Of a stretch of DNA of 64,000 nucleotides, positions 39,781 to 47,440 are shown piece by piece. The DNA lies in NCBI RefSeq assembly GCF_042643245.1, contig NZ_JBHRSK010000018.1, forward strand, positions 62,001 to 126,000, given 5' to 3'. Origin of the DNA: Acidimangrovimonas pyrenivorans (GTDB lineage Bacteria > Pseudomonadota > Alphaproteobacteria > Rhodobacterales > Rhodobacteraceae). A program made the translations under genes and the position numbers. Each line of letters begins with the position of its first letter. The first letter of the stretch is position 1. The notes below the pieces were generated by a model. It ran no database searches and was not told the origin of the DNA. It worked only from the letters and a program-made list of their open reading frames with translations.

Positions 39781-40857
39781 ATGGCCGATTTCGAGGCGCA
39801 GATCCGGGAAAGTCAGGATCAGGTGGCCAAGACGCAGACGCAGATCGCCGAACTGACCGGCCGGATCGAGGCGGCGCGCAGCAAGCTGGAAGCGGGCGGC
39901 GACATCTCGATCGACATCGAGACCGCGACGCTGGATGACGTCCACCGCCATACCGAGGCGATGAACGCCAATATCGCCGAGCTGATCATGGGCCTGGACG
40001 ACGTCACCGCCGGATTCTCGCGCGATTTCGACGAGATGCGCTCGAAGACCGGCTGGGAAAGCTTCGTCGGCCTCTTCGCCCGCCACAAGTCCGAGGCGAT
40101 GCGCCAGGAACGGCTGCGCGCGGCCAGCATCGACGACAAGCTGCAAGACCTGATCTCCAAGTCCGACGTCATCGTCAAGCTGCTGCAAAGCCAGCTCGAC
40201 ATGCTCAACCAGCAGAAGGACAAGGTCGAGGCCAACCTGACCGACACCCTGACCGACCGCGAGACCACGGTCGGCGACCTGGAAGCGGTGCGGGCCGAGA
40301 TCGTCGCGCTCGACCCGAAGATCATCGAGCTCGAGAACCGCATCGCCGTCGAGCAGGACGCGGCCGAGCGGACGCGGCTCGAGACCGAGCTGGCCGAACT
40401 CAACACCCGCTACAACGCCCTGGCCCAGGACGAACAGGTCAAGCTGGCCAAGTCGCAGACGCTGGAACGCTATATCGAGAAGGGCAAGACCTGGGTCGAC
40501 AGCTTGCAGAACCAGGCGGCGACCCAGATGGTGCTGATCAACAAGCTGCAGACCGACACCAACCAGCGGGTGGTGCTCTACGACGCGCTGACCAAGTCGC
40601 TCAAGACCGCGCAGCAGCAGGACGTCGCCCACCGCATCAACGAGATCGGCGTCCAGACCGATCAGGAAGCGCAGGCGGCGATGGCGGCGATCGGCACCGC
40701 CACCAACGACCGCATGGCCGAGATGATGGAGGCACATGAGGACCACATGGTCTTCGCCCGCAAGGTGCTGGCGCAGAAGGCCAAGGCGGACGAACGCTTC
40801 GCCCGCCGCTTCGCCGCCATCGTCGAGAAGCACGACAAGAATCTCTACGGCGAATAA
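39781..40857 (+). CDS. Coiled-coil protein, first gene of an uncharacterised AAA+ operon
   Basis: 358 residues, strongly charged, Ala/Glu/Gln/Lys-rich, and predicted almost wholly alpha-helical with long heptad-like stretches (about 1-35, 120-230, 235-300). No signal peptide, membrane helix or catalytic motif. The segment TGWESFVGLFARHKSEAMRQ near residue 85 breaks the coiled coil. The overall look (long helical rods, cytoplasmic) recalls TelA- or PspA-like proteins, but I cannot claim homology. GGGAGGG lies before ATG 39781. Its stop is immediately followed by the GTG of the next gene. Confidence 0.8.
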   Translation: MADFEAQIRESQDQVAKTQTQIAELTGRIEAARSKLEAGGDISIDIETATLDDVHRHTEAMNANIAELIMGLDDVTAGFSRDFDEMRSKTGWESFVGLFARHKSEAMRQERLRAASIDDKLQDLISKSDVIVKLLQSQLDMLNQQKDKVEANLTDTLTDRETTVGDLEAVRAEIVALDPKIIELENRIAVEQDAAERTRLETELAELNTRYNALAQDEQVKLAKSQTLERYIEKGKTWVDSLQNQAATQMVLINKLQTDTNQRVVLYDALTKSLKTAQQQDVAHRINEIGVQTDQEAQAAMAAIGTATNDRMAEMMEAHEDHMVFARKVLAQKAKADERFARRFAAIVEKHDKNLYGE

Positions 40858-42000
40858 GTGGCCCAGACCGATGTCACCAAGGCGCTGACCGCCGACCACG
40901 CCGCGCTTTACGACACGCTGGTGGCGCGGCGCTATTTCGCCAAGTTCGAGCGCATCACCGGCCATCTCGCCCAGGTCGCGGCCGAGATGGAGGCCGAGGG
41001 CCGGCTTGGCCGGGCCGAGCTGCGCATCGTCGGCGACTACGTCACCGCGCTGGCCCGCAGCTTCGCCGCGCTCGGCCACAAGTACCTGATGACCGGCCGG
41101 ATCGAGGGCGCGGCGCCGGGCCAGCTGACCATCGACCGGCACGAAAGCGGCTTCCCGGTGTTCCAGGAACTGCTGGTGATGGCGAACGACGCCCAGCAGG
41201 CGGGCCGCCACCTTGCCGCCCTGCCCTCGGAGGCCGAGCTCAAGGACGACATGATCCGCCAGATCGTCGGCCAGCTGACGATCCCGACCCAGCTGCAATA
41301 CGTCCTGTCGCAGCGGCTCTATTACGAGGCGCTGGACGCCGGCGGGCTGTTCTGGGCCCGCAACGATCCCGATTATCTGTGGCTGGCCGATGTCGGCCCC
41401 GACCGGCGCCGCTACCTGCTGCACTGGGCGGTCTACGACGCCCAGGTCAACCTGCCGGTGATCTACCTGATGGAGGTCGAGGATAGCGGCCGCGACGCCC
41501 TGCCCAGGGACCGCCGCCGCTGGCCCCGGGCGCAAAGCGCGCTGATGGCGCAATCGCTCGACGGGCTCAAGCTGGTGACCATCGCGCAGGGGTTCGACCG
41601 CGATTTCGACGACCTCCACCCCAAGCACCTGCGCCGGATCCATCTCGGCCCGATGTATTCCCACGCCTTCACCCTGCAATCCGGTCCGATCCGCGAGGTG
41701 CTGGAGCAGGCGGCGGGCGCCGAGGGCGAGGACTGGGCCCTGGCCTGGACCGTCGAGGACCTCGAAAGCGCAAGGGTGGAAGAGGAGAAATCCGGCTGGT
41801 TCTCCTCGGTCGAGCGCGAGGTCTTCGCCCTCGACCCGTTCTCCGGCCGCGGCGCCGAGACCGGCGCCACCCGCACCGACCGCGCCATCATCCTGCCCGA
41901 GCGCCCGTTCCAGGTGCTGGCCGAAAAGAACCCCGAGGGCTTCCACGCGGTGCGCAAGTTCGTCGTCGGCGCCGGCGGCAAGGTGCTGAGCTACAGGTGA
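40858..42000 (+). CDS. Protein of unknown function in the AAA+ operon
   Basis: 380 residues beginning at GTG 40858, which directly abuts the upstream stop codon. The first 130 residues look helical. The remainder is mixed, with aromatic-rich stretches (LFWARNDPDYLWLADVGPDRR, LLHWAVYDAQVNLPVIYLME). No membrane segment, no nucleotide-binding or metal motif seen. I do not recognise the family. It is followed after 43 bases by the AAA+ ATPase, and the order coiled-coil / this protein / ATPase suggests a physical complex, which is inference. Confidence 0.8.
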   Translation: MAQTDVTKALTADHAALYDTLVARRYFAKFERITGHLAQVAAEMEAEGRLGRAELRIVGDYVTALARSFAALGHKYLMTGRIEGAAPGQLTIDRHESGFPVFQELLVMANDAQQAGRHLAALPSEAELKDDMIRQIVGQLTIPTQLQYVLSQRLYYEALDAGGLFWARNDPDYLWLADVGPDRRRYLLHWAVYDAQVNLPVIYLMEVEDSGRDALPRDRRRWPRAQSALMAQSLDGLKLVTIAQGFDRDFDDLHPKHLRRIHLGPMYSHAFTLQSGPIREVLEQAAGAEGEDWALAWTVEDLESARVEEEKSGWFSSVEREVFALDPFSGRGAETGATRTDRAIILPERPFQVLAEKNPEGFHAVRKFVVGAGGKVLSYR

Positions 42001-42043
42001 TGCCGATGGCCGTATTCAGACAGAAGATGACGAGGAACCGCGC

Positions 42044-43984
42044 ATGAGCCGTCCGAGCGACCAGATGGAGCTGCGCGAGGCCGACATCCGCAAGCATTAC
42101 GGCGAGGCGCTGTCGCTGCTCGAAGGGCTGGACCATGCGCCGCGGCTGGCCGCCGCAAGGGCGACGACAGCCGCGAAGCTGGAGGAGCGTTCGCCCGGGA
42201 TCGGCACCCGGCGGCGGTTCCGCTCGACCACGCCGGGGCTGGTGACGCGTTCGACGGCGCGGCCCGAGGGGGTGCGGCTGCTCGACCGGATCGAGGCCAC
42301 CGCCGAGGACGGGCTGATCGCGCCCTTGCAGGCGGCGGTGTTGCAGGCGCTGCGCCGCGGGCTGGCGATTTCGATGGCGATGGGCGAGCAGTTTTCCGAC
42401 GCCACCGGCCTGACCGAGCTCAAGCGCGCCAATCTGGAAGGCCGCTTGCCCGACGCCCGCCGGGCCGCGTTCACCGAGCTGCTGGCGGCCGAGGCGCTGG
42501 CCTGCCTGCATGTCTTCGGCAACGCCACCGCCTTTCTGCTGGCGCCGCATCTCGGCGGGTTGAGCGTCGAAGTGGGTGAGGTCGAGGAGGTGCTGACCGA
42601 CAACGCGCAATTGGCGCTGCGCGGCGTGCTGTGGGAGCTCGACCAGGACATCGCCGCCTTCGATGGCGACGCCGCGCGACTGGTGGCGACGGTCGCCGCC
42701 TTTGCCGAGCAGCTGATGGAGAAGGTCGCGCTGCGGGCCCGGACCGCGCCGCGGCTGGGGGCCTTCACCGGGGCGCATTACCGGGTCGAGGCCGACGATT
42801 TCGCCATCGCCGGCTTCCAGCCCGCCCGCAAGGCCCGCGGCCCGGCCCTGTCGATGGCCTTCAAGAAGCCCGAGCAGGTGGTCGGCAACCACATCGCCAA
42901 GTACCAGGCGATGAAGCTGGCCAAGATGCTGATGGCCTATGATTTCGAGCGCCGGCTCAATCCCTTCGCCGAGCTGGGCGGCTTCATCTTCACCTTCATG
43001 GGCGACGGCGCGCCGGGCACCGGCAAGACGACGCTGATCCAGATGATGGCCGGGCTGCTGAACGACTACTGCCAGGCGGCGGGCTATCCCTTCCGCTACC
43101 GCAATTTCTCGATCGACCAGATCGACAGCTACCAGGGCAAGTCGGGCCAGAACGCCAAGGCCTTCGTCCAGGACATCCTCGACCCGACGGTGATCGGCTT
43201 CGGCACCATCGACGATATCGACCAGATCGCCGGCAAGCGCGGCGACCGGCAGAGCTCGGCCGGCCAGCAGGAAGTCACCGCCGTGTTCATGGAGGCCTTC
43301 GCCGGTGCCAATACCGTGGTGCGCGGCAACTGCTCCTTCGGCATGTTCTCGAACTACCCCGAGAATGTCGACGACGCCCTGCGCCAGCGCGCCGGCGCCC
43401 GGTTCCTCGTTGACGGGCCGCAGAGCCGCGAGGATTACATCGACATCCTCGCCCTGCTCTTGGGCAAGGGCCACGACATCCCGCTGGGCGAGCATGACCT
43501 CTACGCCGCGCAGGCGCTGCAACGGGCGGTATCGCGCAGCCTCAAAGCCCATGGACGGCCGCAGGAGGCCGGGCTGCTGAAGGTCTGGCAGGAGGTCGAG
43601 GCCCGGATCGGGCGGCTCGACACGCTGGCGAAACTGGGGACCTACCTCAAGGCGATCCAGCAGGTCGACGACCGCTTCACCGGCCGGGCGATCAAGAACA
43701 TCACCGATGCGGTCAAGCTGCGGGCGCTGGATTTCGAGCTGCCGGACGAGTGGATGGAGCGGCCCGAGCTGTTCCTGTTCAAGCCCTACGAGGACAAGCT
43801 GACCCTGCTGCGCGACATGGCCCGGCCGATCACCGCCGAGATGGTGGTGCAGGAGATCAACCGCTACGCCGATAGCGAGTTCCGTTATGCCGATACCTCG
43901 GACGAGGCGGCGATCGCGGCGATGGTGCGCGAGATGGAGCGGATGGAAGAGGCCAAGCGGCGCTACCAGGGGGGCGGGGCATGA
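42044..43984 (+). CDS. AAA+ ATPase of an uncharacterised operon
   Basis: 646 residues. Residues 1-300 are a helical N-domain without recognised motifs. The AAA+ module follows: Walker A GAPGTGKT at 322-329 (Lys328), Walker B with VIGFGTIDDID (Asp390, Asp391), a sensor-like strand CSFGMFSNYPENVDDALRQR and an arginine-finger candidate in RQRAGARFLVDGP. Residues 500-646 are a helical lid. No protease, helicase or transmembrane segment is present. In the Walker B the usual DE is replaced by DD, as in some AAA proteins. It overlaps the next gene by four bases. The substrate of this presumed remodelling ATPase is unknown. Confidence 0.88.
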   Translation: MSRPSDQMELREADIRKHYGEALSLLEGLDHAPRLAAARATTAAKLEERSPGIGTRRRFRSTTPGLVTRSTARPEGVRLLDRIEATAEDGLIAPLQAAVLQALRRGLAISMAMGEQFSDATGLTELKRANLEGRLPDARRAAFTELLAAEALACLHVFGNATAFLLAPHLGGLSVEVGEVEEVLTDNAQLALRGVLWELDQDIAAFDGDAARLVATVAAFAEQLMEKVALRARTAPRLGAFTGAHYRVEADDFAIAGFQPARKARGPALSMAFKKPEQVVGNHIAKYQAMKLAKMLMAYDFERRLNPFAELGGFIFTFMGDGAPGTGKTTLIQMMAGLLNDYCQAAGYPFRYRNFSIDQIDSYQGKSGQNAKAFVQDILDPTVIGFGTIDDIDQIAGKRGDRQSSAGQQEVTAVFMEAFAGANTVVRGNCSFGMFSNYPENVDDALRQRAGARFLVDGPQSREDYIDILALLLGKGHDIPLGEHDLYAAQALQRAVSRSLKAHGRPQEAGLLKVWQEVEARIGRLDTLAKLGTYLKAIQQVDDRFTGRAIKNITDAVKLRALDFELPDEWMERPELFLFKPYEDKLTLLRDMARPITAEMVVQEINRYADSEFRYADTSDEAAIAAMVREMERMEEAKRRYQGGGA

Positions 43985-44328
43985 GCGGGTTGCAGGCCCT
44001 CGGCATCAGCGGCGCGGTGCTGGTGCCGGTGATCGTGCTGGTGCTGCTCGCCGTCGCCACGCCGCGGCTGCTGGCCCGGGTCGTCGGCCGCGGCGCCCGG
44101 GCGGCGGCGGTCAACCTGACGCTTTCGGCGCTGCTGCTGACCGTGGTCTCGGGCGGCTACTTCGCCGTCGATTACCTGCTGCGCGACCCGCGCGTGCTGG
44201 GCGCTCTCGGCGCTCGGCCGGTCTCGGCGCTGGCGCATTTCGGCTGGCTCGGGCTGATGGCGGGGCTGGTCTGGGGACCGGTGATGTTGCTGTCGCTCAC
44301 CGCCCTGCCGCAACAAGGGGGGCGATGA
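43981..44328 (+). CDS. Small membrane protein, AAA+ operon
   Basis: 115 residues with three predicted membrane helices (about 8-30, 43-65, 85-107). No family recognised. It starts within the last codons of the ATPase gene (ATGA overlap). In the operon it may anchor the cytoplasmic components at the membrane. Its stop codon overlaps the start of a low-G+C gene. Confidence 0.75.
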   Translation: MSGLQALGISGAVLVPVIVLVLLAVATPRLLARVVGRGARAAAVNLTLSALLLTVVSGGYFAVDYLLRDPRVLGALGARPVSALAHFGWLGLMAGLVWGPVMLLSLTALPQQGGR

Positions 44329-44936
44329 TGACAGTGAAGACACTGACCGACATTGCTATCGCCTTGGCAGCAGTCTTCGGTTCGTTCACTGCGTGGAAGG
44401 GACTGACGATCTGGCGAGAACAAAATGTCTGGCAAGAAGACAACAATCTGGCCAGACGGCTTCTGATCGCGCTCTACCAGTATCGCGATTCAATCTACTC
44501 CGTTCGTCATCCCGCGATGGCCGTCTCTGAGATGGAGCTTGATGTTGGCGATCCACCTGACTTGCCGGAGGATAAGAAGCGGTCCCGAGGGGTCATCTTG
44601 GCGTATTCTCGCAGATGGGAGCGTCACCTCCCTCAACGCAATGAACTTGATGCGCTTCTGATAGAGGCTGATGCAGTTTGGGGGAAGAAGCTTTCAGAAA
44701 TGGCTGAGCCGCTCAAGCTCCTTGAGCATGAGCTTTATGCGTACATCTGGCTATATCTCGACGCTCACTTCAGGGGAGCCCCCGAGCTAAGAGCACAGTT
44801 TCAGAAGATACTCGCGAGCAAGAGAGACATACTCTACGATACTATGGACGAAGAGGATGAGTATCGAATTGATTTCAATAAGAAACTAGCGCCGCTCGAA
44901 GACTACTTAAGAACCAAGATGGGGCGGCAGAGATGA
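44325..44936 (+). CDS. Low-G+C membrane-anchored protein inserted into the AAA+ operon
   Basis: 203 residues (ATG 44325; a second ATG at 44328). One N-terminal membrane helix (about 7-24, TDIAIALAAVFGSFTAWKG) is followed by a charged cytoplasmic-type domain rich in Arg, Glu and Leu; no motif recognised. Base and codon use are unlike all neighbours: 60-base samples are 37-57% G+C, with codons such as AGA, AAT, CTA, TTG and ATA that flanking genes avoid. Yet both ends join its neighbours by four-base overlaps (ATGA). This looks like a recently acquired gene placed precisely at an ATGA junction. Confidence 0.85.
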   Translation: MMTVKTLTDIAIALAAVFGSFTAWKGLTIWREQNVWQEDNNLARRLLIALYQYRDSIYSVRHPAMAVSEMELDVGDPPDLPEDKKRSRGVILAYSRRWERHLPQRNELDALLIEADAVWGKKLSEMAEPLKLLEHELYAYIWLYLDAHFRGAPELRAQFQKILASKRDILYDTMDEEDEYRIDFNKKLAPLEDYLRTKMGRQR

Positions 44937-46294
44937 AACGCCTGATCGAAAGCGGGCTGATGTTCGGCAATCTGGTCGAGGTCTCGGCCCCGGCGCTGGT
45001 CGAGCGCTACAACCGGGCGCTGGAAATGTTGACCGGCAAGCGCACCGCCCTGCCCGATTTCCATATCGACATCTCCGGCTATTCGCCCGAGATCGGCGAC
45101 GAGCTGGGCGACGATCTCTACCTCAACCCGAACGGCTGCAACCGCCAGTTCATCCTGCTGACCACGGCGCAGAAATCGGCGCCGCTGCTCAACGTCAAGT
45201 TCTCGACCGCCCGCACCATCCTGCGCAGGTTCATCGAGGAGAACGAGGCCCAGCTCTTCGCCCTCACCGCCCGCGACGCGGTGGCGGGCGAGCTGCAAAA
45301 CTCGGTCTACGAGGTCTCGACCCCGGCGCGGCTGTTCGACATCCGCCGGGTGACGGTCGAGGCCGACACGCTGGGCGGCACGGTCAAGGACGCGGCCCGG
45401 CTGGCCGAGAGGATCGAGCGGTTCCGGACCGAGCCGGACGGCTGGCGCGACGACGTGCTGATCGCGCAGATGATCGGGCTGGCCAAGAAGACCGGCGACG
45501 TGACCCGGTCGCCGGTCAGCCTGGCCCACATGTCCTTCGAGCAGGGCAATTTCTGGACCTCGCATTTCGGCGGGCTCTACATCTTCCGCGACACGCAAGT
45601 GCCGGGCGTCATCGCCGTCGGCGACAAGGCGGCGCTGGGGGAGCTACCGGTGGCGCCGGTGCTGGGGCTGAGCGAACGCAACGCCATCGCCGACTGGCTC
45701 GACCGCAACGGGCTGGTCGAGCCGATCGTCCGGGCGCGCGGCGCCGACGCGGCGGCAATCCTGCGCCAGAAGATGGATTTCGTTCTGGTCGAGGCGGCCG
45801 AGAAACTTCAGGTCGACCTCGGCGCGATGACAAGGCGCGACCTGCACCAGCTGGCCCGCCAGCTCGGCCCCGCCCTGCCCGAGGAATTCAAGGGGCTGGC
45901 GGCACTGTTGCGCTGGGTCGAGGGTGGCGGCGACTGGCCGCGCATCACCTCGGCCCACCCGGCCTATTTCTACACCCTGCGCGCCCGCAACCATGCCGAC
46001 CGCGACCTGGTCAACATGGCTCTGGCCGAGCTGGCGCCGATGGATGTCCGGCAACTGTTCATCTGCCACAAGGCCCTGTTCTACCGGCTCTATTCCGGCT
46101 GGTCCGAGGCCAAGCGCGGCTATGTCGTCGATTTCCTGAGCCGCGAATACCAGGTCGACAAGGCCGGGGCGCGGGCGGCGCTGTTTGGCCCCGAACCCGG
46201 CATGGACGAGGCCGAGCGCCCGGCCCCGCGCGCCAGCCGCGACCTGGTCACCCTGGTCGGGCCCTGGGGCGCGGTGCGGAGGAACGCGCCATGA
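44933..46294 (+). CDS. DUF6638-like protein, AAA+ operon
   Basis: 453 residues, soluble, no signal or membrane segment. It starts MKRLIESGLMFGNLVEVSAP and contains DFHIDISGYSPEIGDELGDD and NPNGCNRQFILLTTAQKSAP in its first 85 residues. I recall this pattern as the family named DUF6638 in Rhodobacterales, but this was not checked. Central HMSFEQGNFWTSHFGGLYIF is another conserved-looking block. The C-terminal 180 residues are helical. Function unknown. It has four-base overlaps at both ends. Confidence 0.8.
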   Translation: MKRLIESGLMFGNLVEVSAPALVERYNRALEMLTGKRTALPDFHIDISGYSPEIGDELGDDLYLNPNGCNRQFILLTTAQKSAPLLNVKFSTARTILRRFIEENEAQLFALTARDAVAGELQNSVYEVSTPARLFDIRRVTVEADTLGGTVKDAARLAERIERFRTEPDGWRDDVLIAQMIGLAKKTGDVTRSPVSLAHMSFEQGNFWTSHFGGLYIFRDTQVPGVIAVGDKAALGELPVAPVLGLSERNAIADWLDRNGLVEPIVRARGADAAAILRQKMDFVLVEAAEKLQVDLGAMTRRDLHQLARQLGPALPEEFKGLAALLRWVEGGGDWPRITSAHPAYFYTLRARNHADRDLVNMALAELAPMDVRQLFICHKALFYRLYSGWSEAKRGYVVDFLSREYQVDKAGARAALFGPEPGMDEAERPAPRASRDLVTLVGPWGAVRRNAP

Positions 46295-46566
46295 CCTTTC
46301 TGCGCCTGATCGTCGTCGGCTTCCTGGCGATGACGGTTTTCTATTGGCTGATCTCGGTCTATTCCCGGTCGCTGAGACGCGAGAAGCTCGAGAATCGCTG
46401 GGACGAGGACCCGCCGGAAGGGGCGGGCGAGGACGAGCGCGAGGCCTATATCGAGGCGGGGATGCGCGACTACGAGCACAGCCTGCGGCGCAAGCTGATC
46501 CTGCTGGTCTATGTCGTGCCGATCGTGGTGGTGGCGGTGATCGCCTATGTCGTAAACACGCAATAG
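46291..46566 (+). CDS. Small two-helix membrane protein, AAA+ operon
   Basis: 91 residues with hydrophobic helices at about 4-22 and 68-88, flanking a 40-residue acidic loop (RWDEDPPEGAGEDEREAYIE). No family recognised. It begins inside the end of the previous gene by a four-base overlap and is followed by a 9-base gap with GGGGCGG before the next ATG. Likely an inner-membrane partner of the operon. Confidence 0.75.
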   Translation: MTFLRLIVVGFLAMTVFYWLISVYSRSLRREKLENRWDEDPPEGAGEDEREAYIEAGMRDYEHSLRRKLILLVYVVPIVVVAVIAYVVNTQ

Positions 46567-46575
46567 GGGCGGCTG

Positions 46576-47256
46576 ATGGGACGCTATATCAAATGGGGGC
46601 TGATCGCCCTGGTCGTGCTGGTCGTCGGCGTGTTCCTGCAATACACGCTGCTCTCGCATGACGTGGTGCGCATCACCAACACCTACAACCGGATCACCAC
46701 GCTGGGCTCGATCAACCGGCTGTTCTATGCCTCGCCCGATGTCGGCACCAACGAAGGCACCACAACCCGAGACATCCGCTTCATCGAGGCGGTGCGCCCG
46801 AACGGCAAGGTCGTGGTCTACCGCAACGAGGATACCGGCTGGGTCTGGCCGCCCTATTTCAAATACGACAGCTCGAACCTGCAGGCCGAGGCCTCGGCGC
46901 TGAAGTCGAGCGCGGAGGCGCCCAAATGGGTGGTGGTGACGCGCTATGGCTGGCGCATCCCCTTCCTGACGATCTTTCCCAACGCGATCGCGGTGAAGCA
47001 GGTGGCCTCGCCCGATGTGCGGATCGTCCCCTGGGTCAATATCCTGGTGCTGCTGGTGCTCGCCGGGCTGCTGTTCCTGCTGTGGCGGATGTGGGCCCAG
47101 TTCCGCGAGCGCACCATCGAGCCGCTGATCGTCGATGTCGAGGAGGCCTGGGACCGGGTCGACAGCCGCGCCGACATGGCGCGGCGGGACGCCAGGGGGA
47201 TCTGGGGCCGGTTCAAGGCCTGGCTCGACACCTGGCGCGGCAAGCCGCGGAAATAG
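46576..47256 (+). CDS. DUF1523-like membrane protein, last gene of the AAA+ operon
   Basis: 226 residues. N-terminal membrane helix (about 6-24), a periplasmic-type domain with DIRFIEAVRPNGKVVVYRNE and TGWVWPPYFKYDSSNLQAEA, a second membrane helix (about 157-178, NILVLLVLAGLLFLLWRMW) and a cytoplasmic amphipathic tail. The RNEDTGW-x-x-PPYFK-x-D segment is what I know as DUF1523. Function unknown. It ends the plus-strand operon. Confidence 0.78.
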   Translation: MGRYIKWGLIALVVLVVGVFLQYTLLSHDVVRITNTYNRITTLGSINRLFYASPDVGTNEGTTTRDIRFIEAVRPNGKVVVYRNEDTGWVWPPYFKYDSSNLQAEASALKSSAEAPKWVVVTRYGWRIPFLTIFPNAIAVKQVASPDVRIVPWVNILVLLVLAGLLFLLWRMWAQFRERTIEPLIVDVEEAWDRVDSRADMARRDARGIWGRFKAWLDTWRGKPRK

Positions 47257-47328
47257 GCCGGCGCGATCCGTCCCCGCGGCATCGCCTGGCCCCGGGGCGG
47301 GAGCGAGGGGCTGTCTGCCCCTCGCGCT

Positions 47329-47356
47329 CCCCGAGAGTATTTTCGCAAAGAAGAAA
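47329..47356. repeat. Dispersed intergenic repeat, single copy
   Basis: CCCCGAGAGTATTTTCG followed by CAAAGAAGAAA, nearly identical to the arm of the hairpin at 35167-35201. It lies between the end of the AAA+ operon and the lpd terminator. Confidence 0.75.
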
Positions 47357-47389
47357 AGAGGGGCTTCCGGACCTCTGGGCGGGCAATGG

Positions 47390-47415
47390 AAAAAGGGGCG
47401 CGATCAGCGCGCCCC
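47390..47415 (-). terminator. Intrinsic terminator after lpd
   Basis: On the minus strand an 8-bp stem (GGGGCGCG at 47415-47408 with CGCGCCCC at 47402-47395, 5-base loop) is followed by TTTTT (47394-47390), 25 bases after the lpd stop. It ends the TCA cluster. Confidence 0.8.
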
Positions 47416-47440
47416 CTGCATTGTTTTCCTATTCCCCGGC

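Noticed and set aside
39781..40857. Calling the coiled-coil protein TelA
   Set aside because: Only the helical composition is similar; no diagnostic TelA motif could be matched by eye.
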